Shown: positions 39,978-48,719, counted from the first letter of the stretch. The stretch is 64,000 nucleotides of DNA from Georgenia soli (GCF_002563695.1 NZ_PDJI01000004.1:1426001-1490000), one strand, 5' to 3'. Notes: generated from the letters alone by a model not told the origin. Numbers and translations are program-made.

Positions 39978-41009
39978 ATGCCTCCCCCGATACCGACGCC
40001 CCGCTCGCTGCCCGCTGTCGTGCTGTCCCGCGACATCGGGTACGACGCCGCCCGATCCGCTCACCGCGCCGGCGTGCTCACCCGCGTGCGCGACGGTGCC
40101 TACCTCCACGGCGAACTGCCCGCCGAGACGTGGGCACGGCGCGAGGTCCTCGCGCTCGCCCGGTGCGTCGCGGTCTCGCGTCAGCTGCCCGGCCGCGCCG
40201 TCCTCAGCCACGAGTCCGCCGCGCTGGTCCACGGGGCATGGGTACGGTCTCCCACCGACCGGACGCACCTGAGCGTGCCTTGGCGGCCGCACAAGCCGGA
40301 CGTCCCCGACATCAGCCGGCACTACTCGCCGGATCTGTCCGAGGAGGACATCACCACGGTCGGCGGACTGCGCGTGACGACGCTGGAGCGCACAGCCCTC
40401 GACTGCGCGCTGACGTTCCCACCGCGCCGCGCGCTCCCGCTCGTCGACAGCGTCCTGCGCATACTCTCCCGGCCGAACCGCTTCTCGCGCGAGCAGTCCG
40501 ACAGTGCGATGGCCACGGTCCGTGACACTCTCCGGGCGAAGCTCGACGACCTCGGTCGGCGTCCGGGCGTCGTCAGCGCGCGCGAGGTCATCGGGTACGC
40601 AGACGGCTTCTCCGAGTCACCCGGGGAGAGCGATCTGCGGTGGATCGCGGTCTCCCGCGGACTTCCGCGACCTGTCGCCCAGTTCCTCGTGAGGACGGCG
40701 GAGGGCGACTTCTACACCGACATGGGTTGGGACATCGAGCGGGAGGGGTTCGGTGCCGGCGAGGCACGTTGCGTGGTCGCGGAGTTCGACGGGACCGGCA
40801 AGTACGCAGGTTCCCCGCGGGCGCTTTTCACAGAGAAGCTGCGCGAGGACGCGATCCGCGCGACGCGAGCCGTCATGCACAGGTATGCCGACCGCCATCT
40901 CACCGACGCCGACGCCGCGTTCGCCCGGCTGTGTCGCGGATTCCCCCGCAGGATCCTCGACAGCCTCCGGCCTGTCGCCGCGCTCATGCAGCTGCCGACC
41001 CGGAGGTGA
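39978..41009 (+). CDS. AbiEi-like antitoxin-domain protein with DUF559-like C-terminus
   Basis: 343 residues. The N-terminal 60 residues form the winged-helix start common in AbiEi-type antitoxins (LPAVVLSRDIGYDAARSAHRAGVLTRVRDGAYLHG). The middle (VLSHESAALVHGAW, TTVGGLRVTTLERTALDCA) is the typical continuation. The C-terminal 110 residues (SDLRWIAVSRGLPRPVAQF, GDFYTDMGWDIEREG, CVVAEFDGTGKYAG) resemble a Vsr/DUF559-like nuclease fold with conserved Asp and Glu. No AbiEii toxin gene is adjacent, so it is an orphan, as is common in actinobacteria. It is bracketed by two related palindromic elements and two tandem repeats. Start ATG 39978 has a weak ribosome site. Confidence 0.8.
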   Translation: MPPPIPTPRSLPAVVLSRDIGYDAARSAHRAGVLTRVRDGAYLHGELPAETWARREVLALARCVAVSRQLPGRAVLSHESAALVHGAWVRSPTDRTHLSVPWRPHKPDVPDISRHYSPDLSEEDITTVGGLRVTTLERTALDCALTFPPRRALPLVDSVLRILSRPNRFSREQSDSAMATVRDTLRAKLDDLGRRPGVVSAREVIGYADGFSESPGESDLRWIAVSRGLPRPVAQFLVRTAEGDFYTDMGWDIEREGFGAGEARCVVAEFDGTGKYAGSPRALFTEKLREDAIRATRAVMHRYADRHLTDADAAFARLCRGFPRRILDSLRPVAALMQLPTRR

Positions 41010-41038
41010 CGGCACACCACTCGTCCGCACATCCGCAT

Positions 41039-41106
41039 CCCGTAAGCGCTCCTGCGCAGAAGAAGTCGGCCCACGCAGGCTTACTCTCCGCAAGAGCACT
41101 TACGGG
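41039..41106 (+). repeat. Palindromic intergenic element, copy B
   Basis: 68 bases, 30 after the AbiEi-like gene. Terminal inverted repeats CCCGTAAGCGCTC (41039-41051) and GAGCACTTACGGG (41094-41106) match at 12 of 13 positions and the pairing continues inward. It is related to copy A in sequence and position (just past a stop codon). It may be a dispersed repeat that serves as a terminator. Confidence 0.75.
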
Positions 41107-41117
41107 ACAGGTGCCTG

Positions 41118-41241
41118 GTTCAGGCCGCCGGGCCCAGGCGCCGGGACAGGTGCCGGGCCCAGGCGCCGGGACAGGTGCCCGGCCCAGGCGCCGGGACAGG
41201 TGCCCGGCCCAGGCGCCGGGACAGGTGCCGGGCCCAGGCCG
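41118..41241. repeat. 25-bp tandem repeat
   Basis: CCGGGACAGGTGCC-type units recur with an exact period of 25 (GGGACAGG at 41143, 41168, 41193 and 41218), with a diverged unit before them. A period of 25 shifts frame each unit, so the tract is non-coding. It directly follows palindromic element B. Confidence 0.85.
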
Positions 41242-41369
41242 CCGGGGGAGGCGACGGGCCGCCTGCCGGGTGGAGGCGGCCGGGCGTCGGACCGGTGACG
41301 ACTGACCGCATCACCCGGCAGCGACCGACCGAAGCCCGGCCGGGGTCGGGGGTGGTGTCCCGGCAGTCG

Positions 41370-41375
41370 TAATGT
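41370..41375 (+). promoter_or_regulatory. -10 box for leaderless transcription of the helicase-associated gene
   Basis: TAATGT fits TANNNT and ends 7 bases before ATG 41383; no ribosome site is present. This supports ATG 41383 over GTG 41374. Confidence 0.5.
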
Positions 41376-41382
41376 GGTGCGG

Positions 41383-43815
41383 ATGAGGGCACACGGCACG
41401 GTCACGACGGCGGATCTCGCCGTGGCCCTGGAACGACGGGACGACGCCGCACTCGCCGCGCTCCTCGCCGCACGCCCGGATCTGGCCTCTCCGGCGCCGT
41501 CCTCCCTCACGTCCCTCGCCGCGCGGGCCGCCTCGCGCCCCAGCGTGGAGCGCGCGCTGGCCACCCTCGACACCGTCGAGCTCGCCGTCGCGGAGGCGGC
41601 CGTCGCCCTCACCCCCATCAGGAAGGTGACAGCGGCCGCGCTGACGAAGGCGGTGGGCGTCGACGCCGCCCCCGCGCTCACCCGGCTCGAGGACCTCGCG
41701 CTCGTGGCGGGCGGCCGCCCGGTCGCTGCGCTGAGCGAGGCGCTGGGCCCGCACCCCGCCGGGCTCGGCCCCACGCTCGCTGAGCTGGACGCCGAACCAG
41801 CCGGCCACACCGCCGAGACCCACGCCCCTCCCCCGACGGCCGACGCCGGCACCGACGCCGGCATTGGCACTGGCAATGGCACCGACGCCGGCATTGGCAC
41901 TGGCCATGGCACCGGCACTGGCACGGGCACGGGCGCGGACCACCCCGCCCCACCCACGACGGCGACCGCCCTGCGGGCCGCCCTCAAGGACGCGCCCGCG
42001 TCCGCCGTCGGCACCCTCGACGCGCTCACCTGGGGACCACCGGTCGGGACCGTCCGGGCCGACGCCGTGCCGGAGGGCGCCGCGTGGCTCCTCGACCACG
42101 GGCTGCTCCGCAGGCTCTCCCCCACCCAGCTGGTGCTGCCCCGAGAGGTCGCGCTGGCGGCGCGCGGCGGGCGCACCCGTCGCGAGGCGCCGCAGCCCCC
42201 GGCGACGGAGGGCTACCGGCGGGTGCCGGCCGCCGTCGTCGACGCGGAGGGCGCCAGGTCCGCCGAGGAGGTGGTCCGGCTCGTCGGCGTGCTGCTCGAG
42301 ACGTGGCAGCACGAGGGCGCCGGCGTGCTGCGCTCGGGCGGGGTCGGGGTGCGCGAGCTGCGGCGCACGGCCGCCGCGCTGGAGGTCGAGGAGGCGCACG
42401 CCGCACTGGTCGCCGAGCTGGCCGCGATGGCCGGGCTCCTCGCCCAGGACGGCGACGAGCAGGTGGTGTGGGTGCCCTCGCGCGCCGCCGACGACTGGTT
42501 CGCCGACCCCCTGCCGCTGCGCTGGGCGCGGCTGGCGCGCGCCTGGGTCACCACCGCCCGCACGCCCTGGCTCATCGGCACCCGCGACAACGGCACGCTG
42601 CGCTCCGCGCTCGAACCCACCCTCGAGCGCGGCTGGGCCGTCGACCTGCGCCGCCGGACCCTGGCCGTGCTCGCGGCCGTGCCGCCCGGCACCGCGCCCG
42701 ACGCCGACCAGGTCCGCGCGGCACTCAGCTGGGAACGTCCCCGGGCCACAGCGCCCGCCCCGACCGTCGCCGCCGTGCTGGCCGAGGCGGAGACGCTGGG
42801 GGTCACGGGGGCGGGCGCCCTCACCGCCGCCGGCCGTGCCCTGGTCGAGGGCGCCGACGACGACGCCCTGACGGCGACGCTCGAGGCCGCGCTCCCGGAG
42901 GCGGTGGGCGACCTGCTCGTCCAGGGCGATCTGACCGCCGTCGTCCCGGGGCGGCCGCTGCCGGAGCTCCGGGAGCTGCTCGAGTCGTGCTCGGACGTCG
43001 AGTCGCGCGGCTCGGCGCTGACGGTCCGCTTCACCGCCGGCTCAGTGCGGCGCGCGCTCGACGCCGGCACGGGCGCCGCCGAGCTCCTGGAGGCCCTGGC
43101 CAGGTACTCGCGCACGCCGCTGCCGCAGGCGCTGGACTACCTGGTCCGCGACGCCGCCCGCCGGCACGGGCAGGTGCGGGTGGGGGCGGCCGCGTCCTAC
43201 CTGCGGGTCGAGGACGCGGCGCTGGCCGCCCAGCTGCTCGGCAGCCCGGCCCTGGACGACCTGTCCCTGCGCGCGCTCGCCCCCACGGTGCTGATCTCCC
43301 CCGCCCCGCCGGGCGAGGTGCTGGAGGCGCTGCGCGAGGCGGGGCTGGCTCCCGTCCTGGAGGGCCCGGACGGGACGGTGGTGCTGGGCGGGGACGGACC
43401 GGTGGGCACCGCCCGCGCGCTCGGGCGGCGGCGCCGCCAGCGTGGTCTGCCCACCTTCCCCGGGGCCGCGACCAGCGCGTACACCCGCCGCCTCGACGAC
43501 GCCGACCTGCGCCCGCTGATCGCCCGCATGCGGGCCGGTGAGGAGCAGGTGCGCCGGGACGCCGCGCGCCGGGCCGACGGCGCCCCCGCGGCCACCGATC
43601 CCGTCCACGCCCTGGCGCTGCTACGGGAGGCGGCAGCCGACGGCGACCAGGTCGACATCGTCGTGGTGGGGGCACGCGGGACGCCCGAGCGTCGTCGGGT
43701 GCGGCCGCTGAGCGTGGACGGCGGCCGGGTGCGGGTCGCCGACGTGGAGCGCGAGACGGAGCTGACGCTGGCGATCCACCGCATCTCCGCCGTCGCCGCG
43801 GTCCCCGCGGACTGA
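41383..43815 (+). CDS. Helicase-associated domain protein (XPB/Ssl2-like N-terminal domain)
   Basis: 810 residues. Winged-helix-rich N-terminal half beginning with TTADLAVALERRDDAALAALLAARPDL, a Gly/Thr linker (about 155-190, from GGCACT-type repeats), then a helicase conserved C-terminal-like region. Supporting segments are LVQGDLTAVVPGRPLPELRELLESCSD, SALTVRFTAGSVRRALDAG and YSRTPLPQALDYLVRDAARRHGQVRVG. The last 60 residues (VHALALLREAAADGDQVDIVVV) form a small beta domain, WYL-like. No Walker motif is seen, so it is not an ATPase. It is expected to work with the XPB helicase, encoded 18 kb away at 61575. The gene appears leaderless. Confidence 0.87.
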   Translation: MRAHGTVTTADLAVALERRDDAALAALLAARPDLASPAPSSLTSLAARAASRPSVERALATLDTVELAVAEAAVALTPIRKVTAAALTKAVGVDAAPALTRLEDLALVAGGRPVAALSEALGPHPAGLGPTLAELDAEPAGHTAETHAPPPTADAGTDAGIGTGNGTDAGIGTGHGTGTGTGTGADHPAPPTTATALRAALKDAPASAVGTLDALTWGPPVGTVRADAVPEGAAWLLDHGLLRRLSPTQLVLPREVALAARGGRTRREAPQPPATEGYRRVPAAVVDAEGARSAEEVVRLVGVLLETWQHEGAGVLRSGGVGVRELRRTAAALEVEEAHAALVAELAAMAGLLAQDGDEQVVWVPSRAADDWFADPLPLRWARLARAWVTTARTPWLIGTRDNGTLRSALEPTLERGWAVDLRRRTLAVLAAVPPGTAPDADQVRAALSWERPRATAPAPTVAAVLAEAETLGVTGAGALTAAGRALVEGADDDALTATLEAALPEAVGDLLVQGDLTAVVPGRPLPELRELLESCSDVESRGSALTVRFTAGSVRRALDAGTGAAELLEALARYSRTPLPQALDYLVRDAARRHGQVRVGAAASYLRVEDAALAAQLLGSPALDDLSLRALAPTVLISPAPPGEVLEALREAGLAPVLEGPDGTVVLGGDGPVGTARALGRRRRQRGLPTFPGAATSAYTRRLDDADLRPLIARMRAGEEQVRRDAARRADGAPAATDPVHALALLREAAADGDQVDIVVVGARGTPERRRVRPLSVDGGRVRVADVERETELTLAIHRISAVAAVPAD

Positions 43816-43860
43816 GGGCGACCACTGACGCCGCGGCGCCCTTCCTGGAAGGATGGGGGC

Positions 43861-44250
43861 ATGGCCGAGCGCAACGTCCTGGGCGGGCAGCTGGAGGAGT
43901 GCGGCGTCGACCCGGTCACCGGGTACTACCGCACCGGCCGGTGCACGGCCGACGAGCTCGACATCGGCAGCCACAGCATCTGCGCGGTGATGACGAAGGA
44001 GTTCCTCGAGCAACAGCGCCGGGTGGGCAACGACCTGGTCACCCCGCGCCCGGAGTGGCAGTTCCCGGGGCTGAAGCCCGGGGACCGCTGGTGCGTGGTG
44101 GCGGCCCGCTGGCTGCAGGCGCACGCCGCCGGCGTGCCGGCGCCCGTCGTGCTGGCGTGCACCCACGAGCGCGCGCTCGAGGTGGTGCCGCTGGAGCTGC
44201 TGCGCCACTACGCCGTGGACGTCCCGGACGACGTCGGCACGCTGCAGTGA
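43861..44250 (+). CDS. DUF2237 family protein
   Basis: 129 residues, close to the full DUF2237 length. Start ATG 43861 behind GGAAGGATGGGGGC. Hallmarks: NVLGGQLEECGVDPVTGYYRTGRC with two cysteines, DIGSHSICAVMTKEFL, FPGLKPGDRWCVVAARW and the C-terminal PVVLACTHERALEVVPLELL. Function unknown; the conserved Cys and His suggest metal binding or catalysis. Its stop overlaps the HIT gene start (GTGA). Confidence 0.9.
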   Translation: MAERNVLGGQLEECGVDPVTGYYRTGRCTADELDIGSHSICAVMTKEFLEQQRRVGNDLVTPRPEWQFPGLKPGDRWCVVAARWLQAHAAGVPAPVVLACTHERALEVVPLELLRHYAVDVPDDVGTLQ

Positions 44251-44693
44251 CCCCCGCCGCCCGTGGCGCGCAGGCGGGCGCGTGCCCGTTCTGCGCGATC
44301 GTCAGCGGCGAGAGCCCGGCCCAGGTGGTGCTCGAGACGGAGCACACCGTGGCCTTCCTCGACGTCCGGCCGGTGTTCAAGGGGCACACTCTGCTCGTCC
44401 CGCGCCGCCACGTGGTCACCCTGCCGGACCTGCCCGCGGATCTCCTCGCGCCCTACCTCACCGCCACCCAGCGCCTGGCGAGCGCGATGGTGGAGGCCCT
44501 GGGGGCGCAGGGCTCGTTCGTGGCGGTCAACAACGTGGTGAGCCAGTCGGTCGCGCACCTGCACACCCACGTGGTCCCCCGCACGCGGGGCGACGGCCTG
44601 CGCGGGTTCTTCTGGCCGCGCACCAAGTACGCCGACGGCGAGGCGGCGGCCTACGCGCAACGGCTGCGCCAGGCGCTCGACGGCGGCGCCTGA
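44247..44693 (+). CDS. HIT-family hydrolase
   Basis: 148 residues. GTG at 44247 overlaps the DUF2237 stop by 4 bases. A zinc-type CPFC near the N-terminus (CPFCAIVSGE) and the histidine triad HLHTHVVPR are both present, with the FLDVRPVFKGHTLLVPRRH and FVAVNNVVSQSVAHLH core. HIT enzymes hydrolyse or transfer nucleotidyl groups, for example from adenosine phosphoramidates or dinucleoside polyphosphates. The physiological substrate is not predictable. Confidence 0.93.
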   Translation: MTPAARGAQAGACPFCAIVSGESPAQVVLETEHTVAFLDVRPVFKGHTLLVPRRHVVTLPDLPADLLAPYLTATQRLASAMVEALGAQGSFVAVNNVVSQSVAHLHTHVVPRTRGDGLRGFFWPRTKYADGEAAAYAQRLRQALDGGA

Positions 44694-44718
44694 GCGTCGT
44701 CGTCGCCTGCAGCGCTGG

Positions 44719-45924
44719 TCAGGCGTGCCGGTCCTGGAACCGCACGATCCGCTCGACGGCCTCCGCCACCGCCGCCCGGCCGGCGGCGAGTGAGAGCCGG
44801 ACGAACGTCGTGCCGTGCGCGGCGTCGAAGTCGGCCCCGGGGACGACGGCGACCCCCTCCTCCTCGAGCAGCGCCGCGCACCAGGCCGCGGAGTCCGGGA
44901 AGGGGCCGAGCTTCGGGGCGACGTCGGCGTAGAGGTAGAAGGCGCCGTCGGCCGGGGCGACGGTCCCCCAGCCCAGGCGGCCCAGCTGCCCCAGGAGGAG
45001 CGCGCGGGTGGCGGCGAAGTCCGCGACGCGCGCCTCGGCCTCGGCGTACGCCTCGGGGCTGAAGGCCTCGACGGCGGCGTGCTGGGCCGGGGTGGGCGGG
45101 CACAGGGCGACGTTGCCGGCGAGGGCGTCGACGGCCTGGCGCAGGTCGGCGGGCACGAGCGCCCACCCGAGCCGCCACCCCGTCATGCCCCAGTACTTGC
45201 TGAAGGACGAGACGACGACGGCGGAGCGGTCGGTCTCCCACGCGCAGACGCCCTTCGCGCCGGGCACCGCCGGGTCCTCCGGGTAGGTGATGCCGTGGTA
45301 GATCTCGTCGCTGACCAGGCGCACGCCGTTGGCGGCGCACCACGCGGCCAGGGCGGTGAGCTCGGCGCGGGAGACCATCGTGCCCGTGGGGTTGGCGGGC
45401 GAGGCGAGGACGAGCCCGGCGATGGGGCCGGTCTCGGCGACGACGACGTCGAGGGCCGCCGGGGTGGGCTGGAAGCGCTCCGCCGGGCCGCAGTCGACCT
45501 CCACCACCTCGCAGCCGAGCGAGGCGAGGATGTTGCGGTACGCGGGGTAGCCGGGGCGGGCGAGGGCGACGCGGTCGCCGACGTCGAACGCGGCGAGGAA
45601 GCTGAGCACGAAGGCGCCGGAGGAGCCGGTGGTGACCGCGACCTCGGAGGGGTCGACGGCGAGGCCGTACCAGCGGCCGTAGTGGGCGGCGATCGCCTCG
45701 CGCAGCGGGCGCACCCCGAGCGCGGAGGTGTAGCCGAGCTCCGCCCGCTCGGCGTGGATGCGCGCGGCCCGGGCGTGCACGGCGGCCGGCGCCCCGCCCG
45801 AGGGCTCACCCGCGCACAGCGAGACCACGTCACGGCCGGCGGCGCGCAGCTCGGCCACCCGGTCGAGGATCCGCATCACCTCGAAGGCCGGGACGGCGGC
45901 GCGCGCGGCAACCTTCAGACTCAA
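44719..45924 (-). CDS. Class I/II PLP-dependent aminotransferase
   Basis: 401 residues. TTG at 45924 with AGGAGGAG about 9 bases upstream. Motifs: N-terminal SLCAGEPSGGAP, VTTGSSGAFVLSFLAAFD, LASPANPTGTMVS, Asp/Tyr in LVSDEIYHG and the Schiff-base Lys in SSFSKYWGMTGWRLGW; the substrate Arg is in TTFVRLSLA. It belongs to the aspartate aminotransferase fold type I group, subgroup I-gamma-like. Substrate uncertain (aromatic, Asp or Ala). Monocistronic by position, divergent from the GNAT gene. Confidence 0.92.
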   Translation of the reverse strand: MSLKVAARAAVPAFEVMRILDRVAELRAAGRDVVSLCAGEPSGGAPAAVHARAARIHAERAELGYTSALGVRPLREAIAAHYGRWYGLAVDPSEVAVTTGSSGAFVLSFLAAFDVGDRVALARPGYPAYRNILASLGCEVVEVDCGPAERFQPTPAALDVVVAETGPIAGLVLASPANPTGTMVSRAELTALAAWCAANGVRLVSDEIYHGITYPEDPAVPGAKGVCAWETDRSAVVVSSFSKYWGMTGWRLGWALVPADLRQAVDALAGNVALCPPTPAQHAAVEAFSPEAYAEAEARVADFAATRALLLGQLGRLGWGTVAPADGAFYLYADVAPKLGPFPDSAAWCAALLEEEGVAVVPGADFDAAHGTTFVRLSLAAGRAAVAEAVERIVRFQDRHA

Positions 45925-45980
45925 TGCTCAGCTCCTCCTGCTCGGGTCCGGAGCCAGGTTTTCACATCCCCGTCGTCACC

Positions 45981-45986
45981 TAGGGT
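45981..45986 (+). promoter_or_regulatory. -10 box for leaderless transcription of the GNAT gene
   Basis: TAGGGT fits TANNNT and lies 8 bases before GTG 45995. No ribosome site is visible. Confidence 0.45.
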
Positions 45987-45994
45987 GGGCGTCC

Positions 45995-46489
45995 GTGACC
46001 ATTCGCCCCGCCACGCCCGCAGATGTCCCGACCATCGTCCAGCTGGTCCGGGACCTCGCGACCTACGAGCGCGAGCCGGACGCCGTCCGCCTCACCGAGG
46101 AGGGCCTCGAGACGGCACTCTTCGGCGAGGCGCCGGCGGTCTTCGCGCACGTCGCGGAGGACGAGACTGGCTCGGTGCAGGGCTTCGCACTGTGGTTCCG
46201 CAACTTCTCCACGTGGGAGGGCGTGCACGGCATCTACCTCGAGGACCTGTACGTCCGCCCCGAGGCACGCGGCCAGGGCCTCGGGAAGGCCCTGCTGCGG
46301 ACGCTGGCCGAGCTCGCCGTCGAGCGCGGCTACGCCCGGGTGGAGTGGGCCGTGCTGAACTGGAACGCTCCCTCGATCGCCTTCTACCGCTCGCTGGGCG
46401 CGCGTCCGCAGGAGGAGTGGTCGACGTTCCGCCTGACCGGCGAGGCCCTGGCGGCGCTGGGCGCGCCTGCGGACGTCCCTGAGCCGTAG
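45995..46489 (+). CDS. GNAT N-acetyltransferase, diamine/spermidine N1-acetyltransferase-like
   Basis: 164 residues. The start GTG 45995 fits a leaderless transcript. The acetyl-CoA motif is RPEARGQGLGKALLRTLAE. The segment ALWFRNFSTWEGVHGIYLEDLYV is characteristic of the SSAT group (FxNFSTxxGxxGIYLEDLYV), and NWNAPSIAFYRSLGA closes the domain. It probably acetylates a polyamine or another amine; thialysine acetylation is an alternative. Confidence 0.9.
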   Translation: MTIRPATPADVPTIVQLVRDLATYEREPDAVRLTEEGLETALFGEAPAVFAHVAEDETGSVQGFALWFRNFSTWEGVHGIYLEDLYVRPEARGQGLGKALLRTLAELAVERGYARVEWAVLNWNAPSIAFYRSLGARPQEEWSTFRLTGEALAALGAPADVPEP

Positions 46490-46572
46490 CGTCGTCGGCG
46501 CAGACCGTTCGGGGGGCGGACCGGCGCGGCCCTGGCTACGCTCGCGGGACCCGCACACCGGTTGGAGGCTCC

Positions 46573-47427
46573 ATGTTCCTCGCCAAGGCGATGCGCTCGC
46601 TCGAGAAGGCCAAGATCCTGGACCCGGCGGTCGACGCCGTCGTCGGCGCCGTCAACACCGTGCTGCCGCCGGGCGAGGTCAAGGACGCCCTGCACGGCAA
46701 GCCGCTCGGACATGCCCTGCACCCGATGCTGGTCACGCTGCCCATCGGGCTGAACATCGGCGTGGCCATCCTCGACCTCGCCGGCGGCAAGGCGGCCCGG
46801 CCGGCCGCGCAGCGCCTCCTCGGCGCGGCGATCCTCAGCGTCGCCCCGGCGGCGGCCGCGGGCCTGGCCGACTGGTCCGAGCTCGGCTCCGCCAAGCGCC
46901 CCAAGCGGGTCGGTCTGGTCCACGCCGGCTCCAACGTCGTCGCCTCCTCCTTCTTCGTCGCCAGCTGGTTCGCGCGGCGGGCGGGCCGGCACACGAGCGG
47001 CAAGATGTTCTCGATGCTCGGGATGACCGGCCTCGGCGTCGGCGGGTACCTCGGGGGGCACCTCGCCTACGCCCAGGGCGTGGCGGTCAACCGCAACGCC
47101 GACCGCACCCCGAAGCCCCGCGAGTGGAAGGACGCGGCGGCGGTGTCGGACCTCGAGGCCGGCATGGTGCGCGTGGAGGTCTCCGGCCAGCCGGTCCTCC
47201 TCACCCGGCACGACGGCGAGCTCTACGCCACCGGCGCGGTGTGCTCCCACATGGGCGGCCCGCTCGAGGAGGGCGAGCTCGAGGACGGGTGCGTCGTCTG
47301 CCCCTGGCACGGCAGCCACTTCCGGCTGGCCGACGGCGAGGTCGAGCGCGGCCCCGCGAGCGTCGGGATCCTCTCCTACGACGTGCGGGTCAGCGGCGAC
47401 CGGGTCGAGGTCCGCGCCCGCGGCTGA
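46573..47427 (+). CDS. DUF2231-Rieske (2Fe-2S) protein
   Basis: 284 residues. ATG 46573 follows TTGGAGGCTCC. Residues about 1-165 form a DUF2231 membrane domain of four helices (KPLGHALHPMLVTLPIGLNIGVAILD, VGGYLGGHLAYAQG). Residues about 180-284 form a Rieske domain with both cluster motifs, CSHMGGPL and CPWHGSHF. It is expected to carry electrons at the inner face of the membrane, partner unknown. The fusion is known in actinobacteria. It converges on the carotenoid operon with only 6 bases between stops. Confidence 0.92.
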   Translation: MFLAKAMRSLEKAKILDPAVDAVVGAVNTVLPPGEVKDALHGKPLGHALHPMLVTLPIGLNIGVAILDLAGGKAARPAAQRLLGAAILSVAPAAAAGLADWSELGSAKRPKRVGLVHAGSNVVASSFFVASWFARRAGRHTSGKMFSMLGMTGLGVGGYLGGHLAYAQGVAVNRNADRTPKPREWKDAAAVSDLEAGMVRVEVSGQPVLLTRHDGELYATGAVCSHMGGPLEEGELEDGCVVCPWHGSHFRLADGEVERGPASVGILSYDVRVSGDRVEVRARG

Positions 47428-47433
47428 CCGGGG

Positions 47434-48330
47434 TCAGACCCAGCCCAGCCCGATGACGATCAGCAGCTGGGTGATCAGGAACCCGCTGACGAGGTTGAGC
47501 CAGAGGAAGCGCCGCCACCCCGGCCGGGCACGGTCGCACTCGGCGTCCTCGAGGTTCCGGAACGGCGCGATGCTCACCACGTACATCAGCGGCACGACGG
47601 CCGCGAGCGCACCCGGCCACCCCGCCAGGAGCATCACGGCGGCGGAGAGCCCGTAGCCGGCCATCGCGGCGCGCACGGTCCTGCGCGCGCCGAGCCACGT
47701 GGCGACGGAGGCGATGCCGCCCTCCCGGTCCGCGACGATGTCCTGCACCGCCCCGAACGTCTGGGACGCCATGCCCCACAGGAAGAACGCGACCATCGCG
47801 GCGACCACCGGCACGCTCGACTGCGCCCCCGCCAGCGCCAGGCCGAACACCGCCGGGCTGACGAAGTGGGTGGCCGACGTGGCCGAGTCCAGGACCGGCT
47901 TCTCCTTGAACCGCAGGCCCTTGGCCGAGTAGGCGACGACGGCGAAGACCGACACCGCCAGCACCGCCGTGGACGCGGCCGTCCCGACGGCGACGAGGTA
48001 GACGAGGAAGGGCAGGTTCGTGACGGCGGCCGCGACCAGGACGAGGCGGTGCCAGCGCCGGTCGAGCACCACGCCCTCCACACCGCCCTTGCGGGGGTTG
48101 CGCAGGTCGGACTCGTAGTCGAAGACGTCGTTGATCCCGTACATCGCGAGGTTGTACGGGACGAGGAAGTACAGGGCGCCGACGACGAGCGGCAGGTCGA
48201 CCCGGCCGGTGGTCATCACGTAGGCGGCGGCGAAGGGGTAGGCGGTGTTGATCCAGCTGATCGGGCGGGACGCCCCGAGCAGCTGGCGCACCGCGCCGCC
48301 GGGGGTCGCCCGGGAGAGCGTCGCGCTCAT
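47434..48330 (-). CDS. crtEb: Lycopene elongase/hydratase, UbiA-family prenyltransferase
   Basis: 298 residues with about eight membrane helices. Both aspartate motifs of UbiA enzymes are visible: NDVFDYESD and DIVADREGG. It should add dimethylallyl units to lycopene to give the C50 skeleton (flavuxanthin), the product that the CrtYe/CrtYf pair cyclises. ATG 48330 overlaps the crtYf stop (ATGA). It is last in the operon, as in the Corynebacterium decaprenoxanthin cluster. Confidence 0.9.
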   Translation of the reverse strand: MSATLSRATPGGAVRQLLGASRPISWINTAYPFAAAYVMTTGRVDLPLVVGALYFLVPYNLAMYGINDVFDYESDLRNPRKGGVEGVVLDRRWHRLVLVAAAVTNLPFLVYLVAVGTAASTAVLAVSVFAVVAYSAKGLRFKEKPVLDSATSATHFVSPAVFGLALAGAQSSVPVVAAMVAFFLWGMASQTFGAVQDIVADREGGIASVATWLGARRTVRAAMAGYGLSAAVMLLAGWPGALAAVVPLMYVVSIAPFRNLEDAECDRARPGWRRFLWLNLVSGFLITQLLIVIGLGWV

Positions 48331-48719
48331 CGCGGCCCGCCTGCTCCCGCGCCCCCAGCTCCCTGCGGTTTCGCTGAGCCCGCGGCCCCCGCTCCCCCGA
48401 CCTGCCGGGCCCGGCTGCGCCGTCGTCCGAGTCGCACCCACAGCGAGGGCAGCAGCACTGCCGCCGCCAGCGGCCAGGCGAAGTCCTCGACCGGCGCGAG
48501 CAGCACCCGCGCGCCGGAGAGCATGGACTCGTCGTAGCGGAAGAGGTCAGCGGCGATCATCACGGAGTCGAAGACGGCGGTCAGCACGGCCAGGGCCAGC
48601 GCCACCAGTCCGACGACGGCGCGCCAGCGCACCGACGGCGGCCAGGCCGGGAGCAGGCACAGCACGGCGACGACGGCGGCCCCCGCCAGGAAGATCAGTG
48701 CCATGGTCGCGTAGCTCAC
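48327..48719 (-). CDS. crtYf: C50 carotenoid cyclase subunit
   Basis: 130 residues. Small membrane protein with three helices (MALIFLAGAAVVAVLCLLPA, AVVGLVALALAVLTAVFD, FAWPLAAAVLLP) of the lycopene cyclase domain family; the FDSVMIAADLFRYD and APVEDFAW segments are characteristic. The two small subunits act together on C50 ends. GTG 48719 overlaps the crtYe stop (GTGA). A Gly/Ala-rich tail of about 25 residues is added. Symbol by operon position; it could be the crtYh type. Confidence 0.88.
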   Translation of the reverse strand: MSYATMALIFLAGAAVVAVLCLLPAWPPSVRWRAVVGLVALALAVLTAVFDSVMIAADLFRYDESMLSGARVLLAPVEDFAWPLAAAVLLPSLWVRLGRRRSRARQVGGAGAAGSAKPQGAGGAGAGGPR

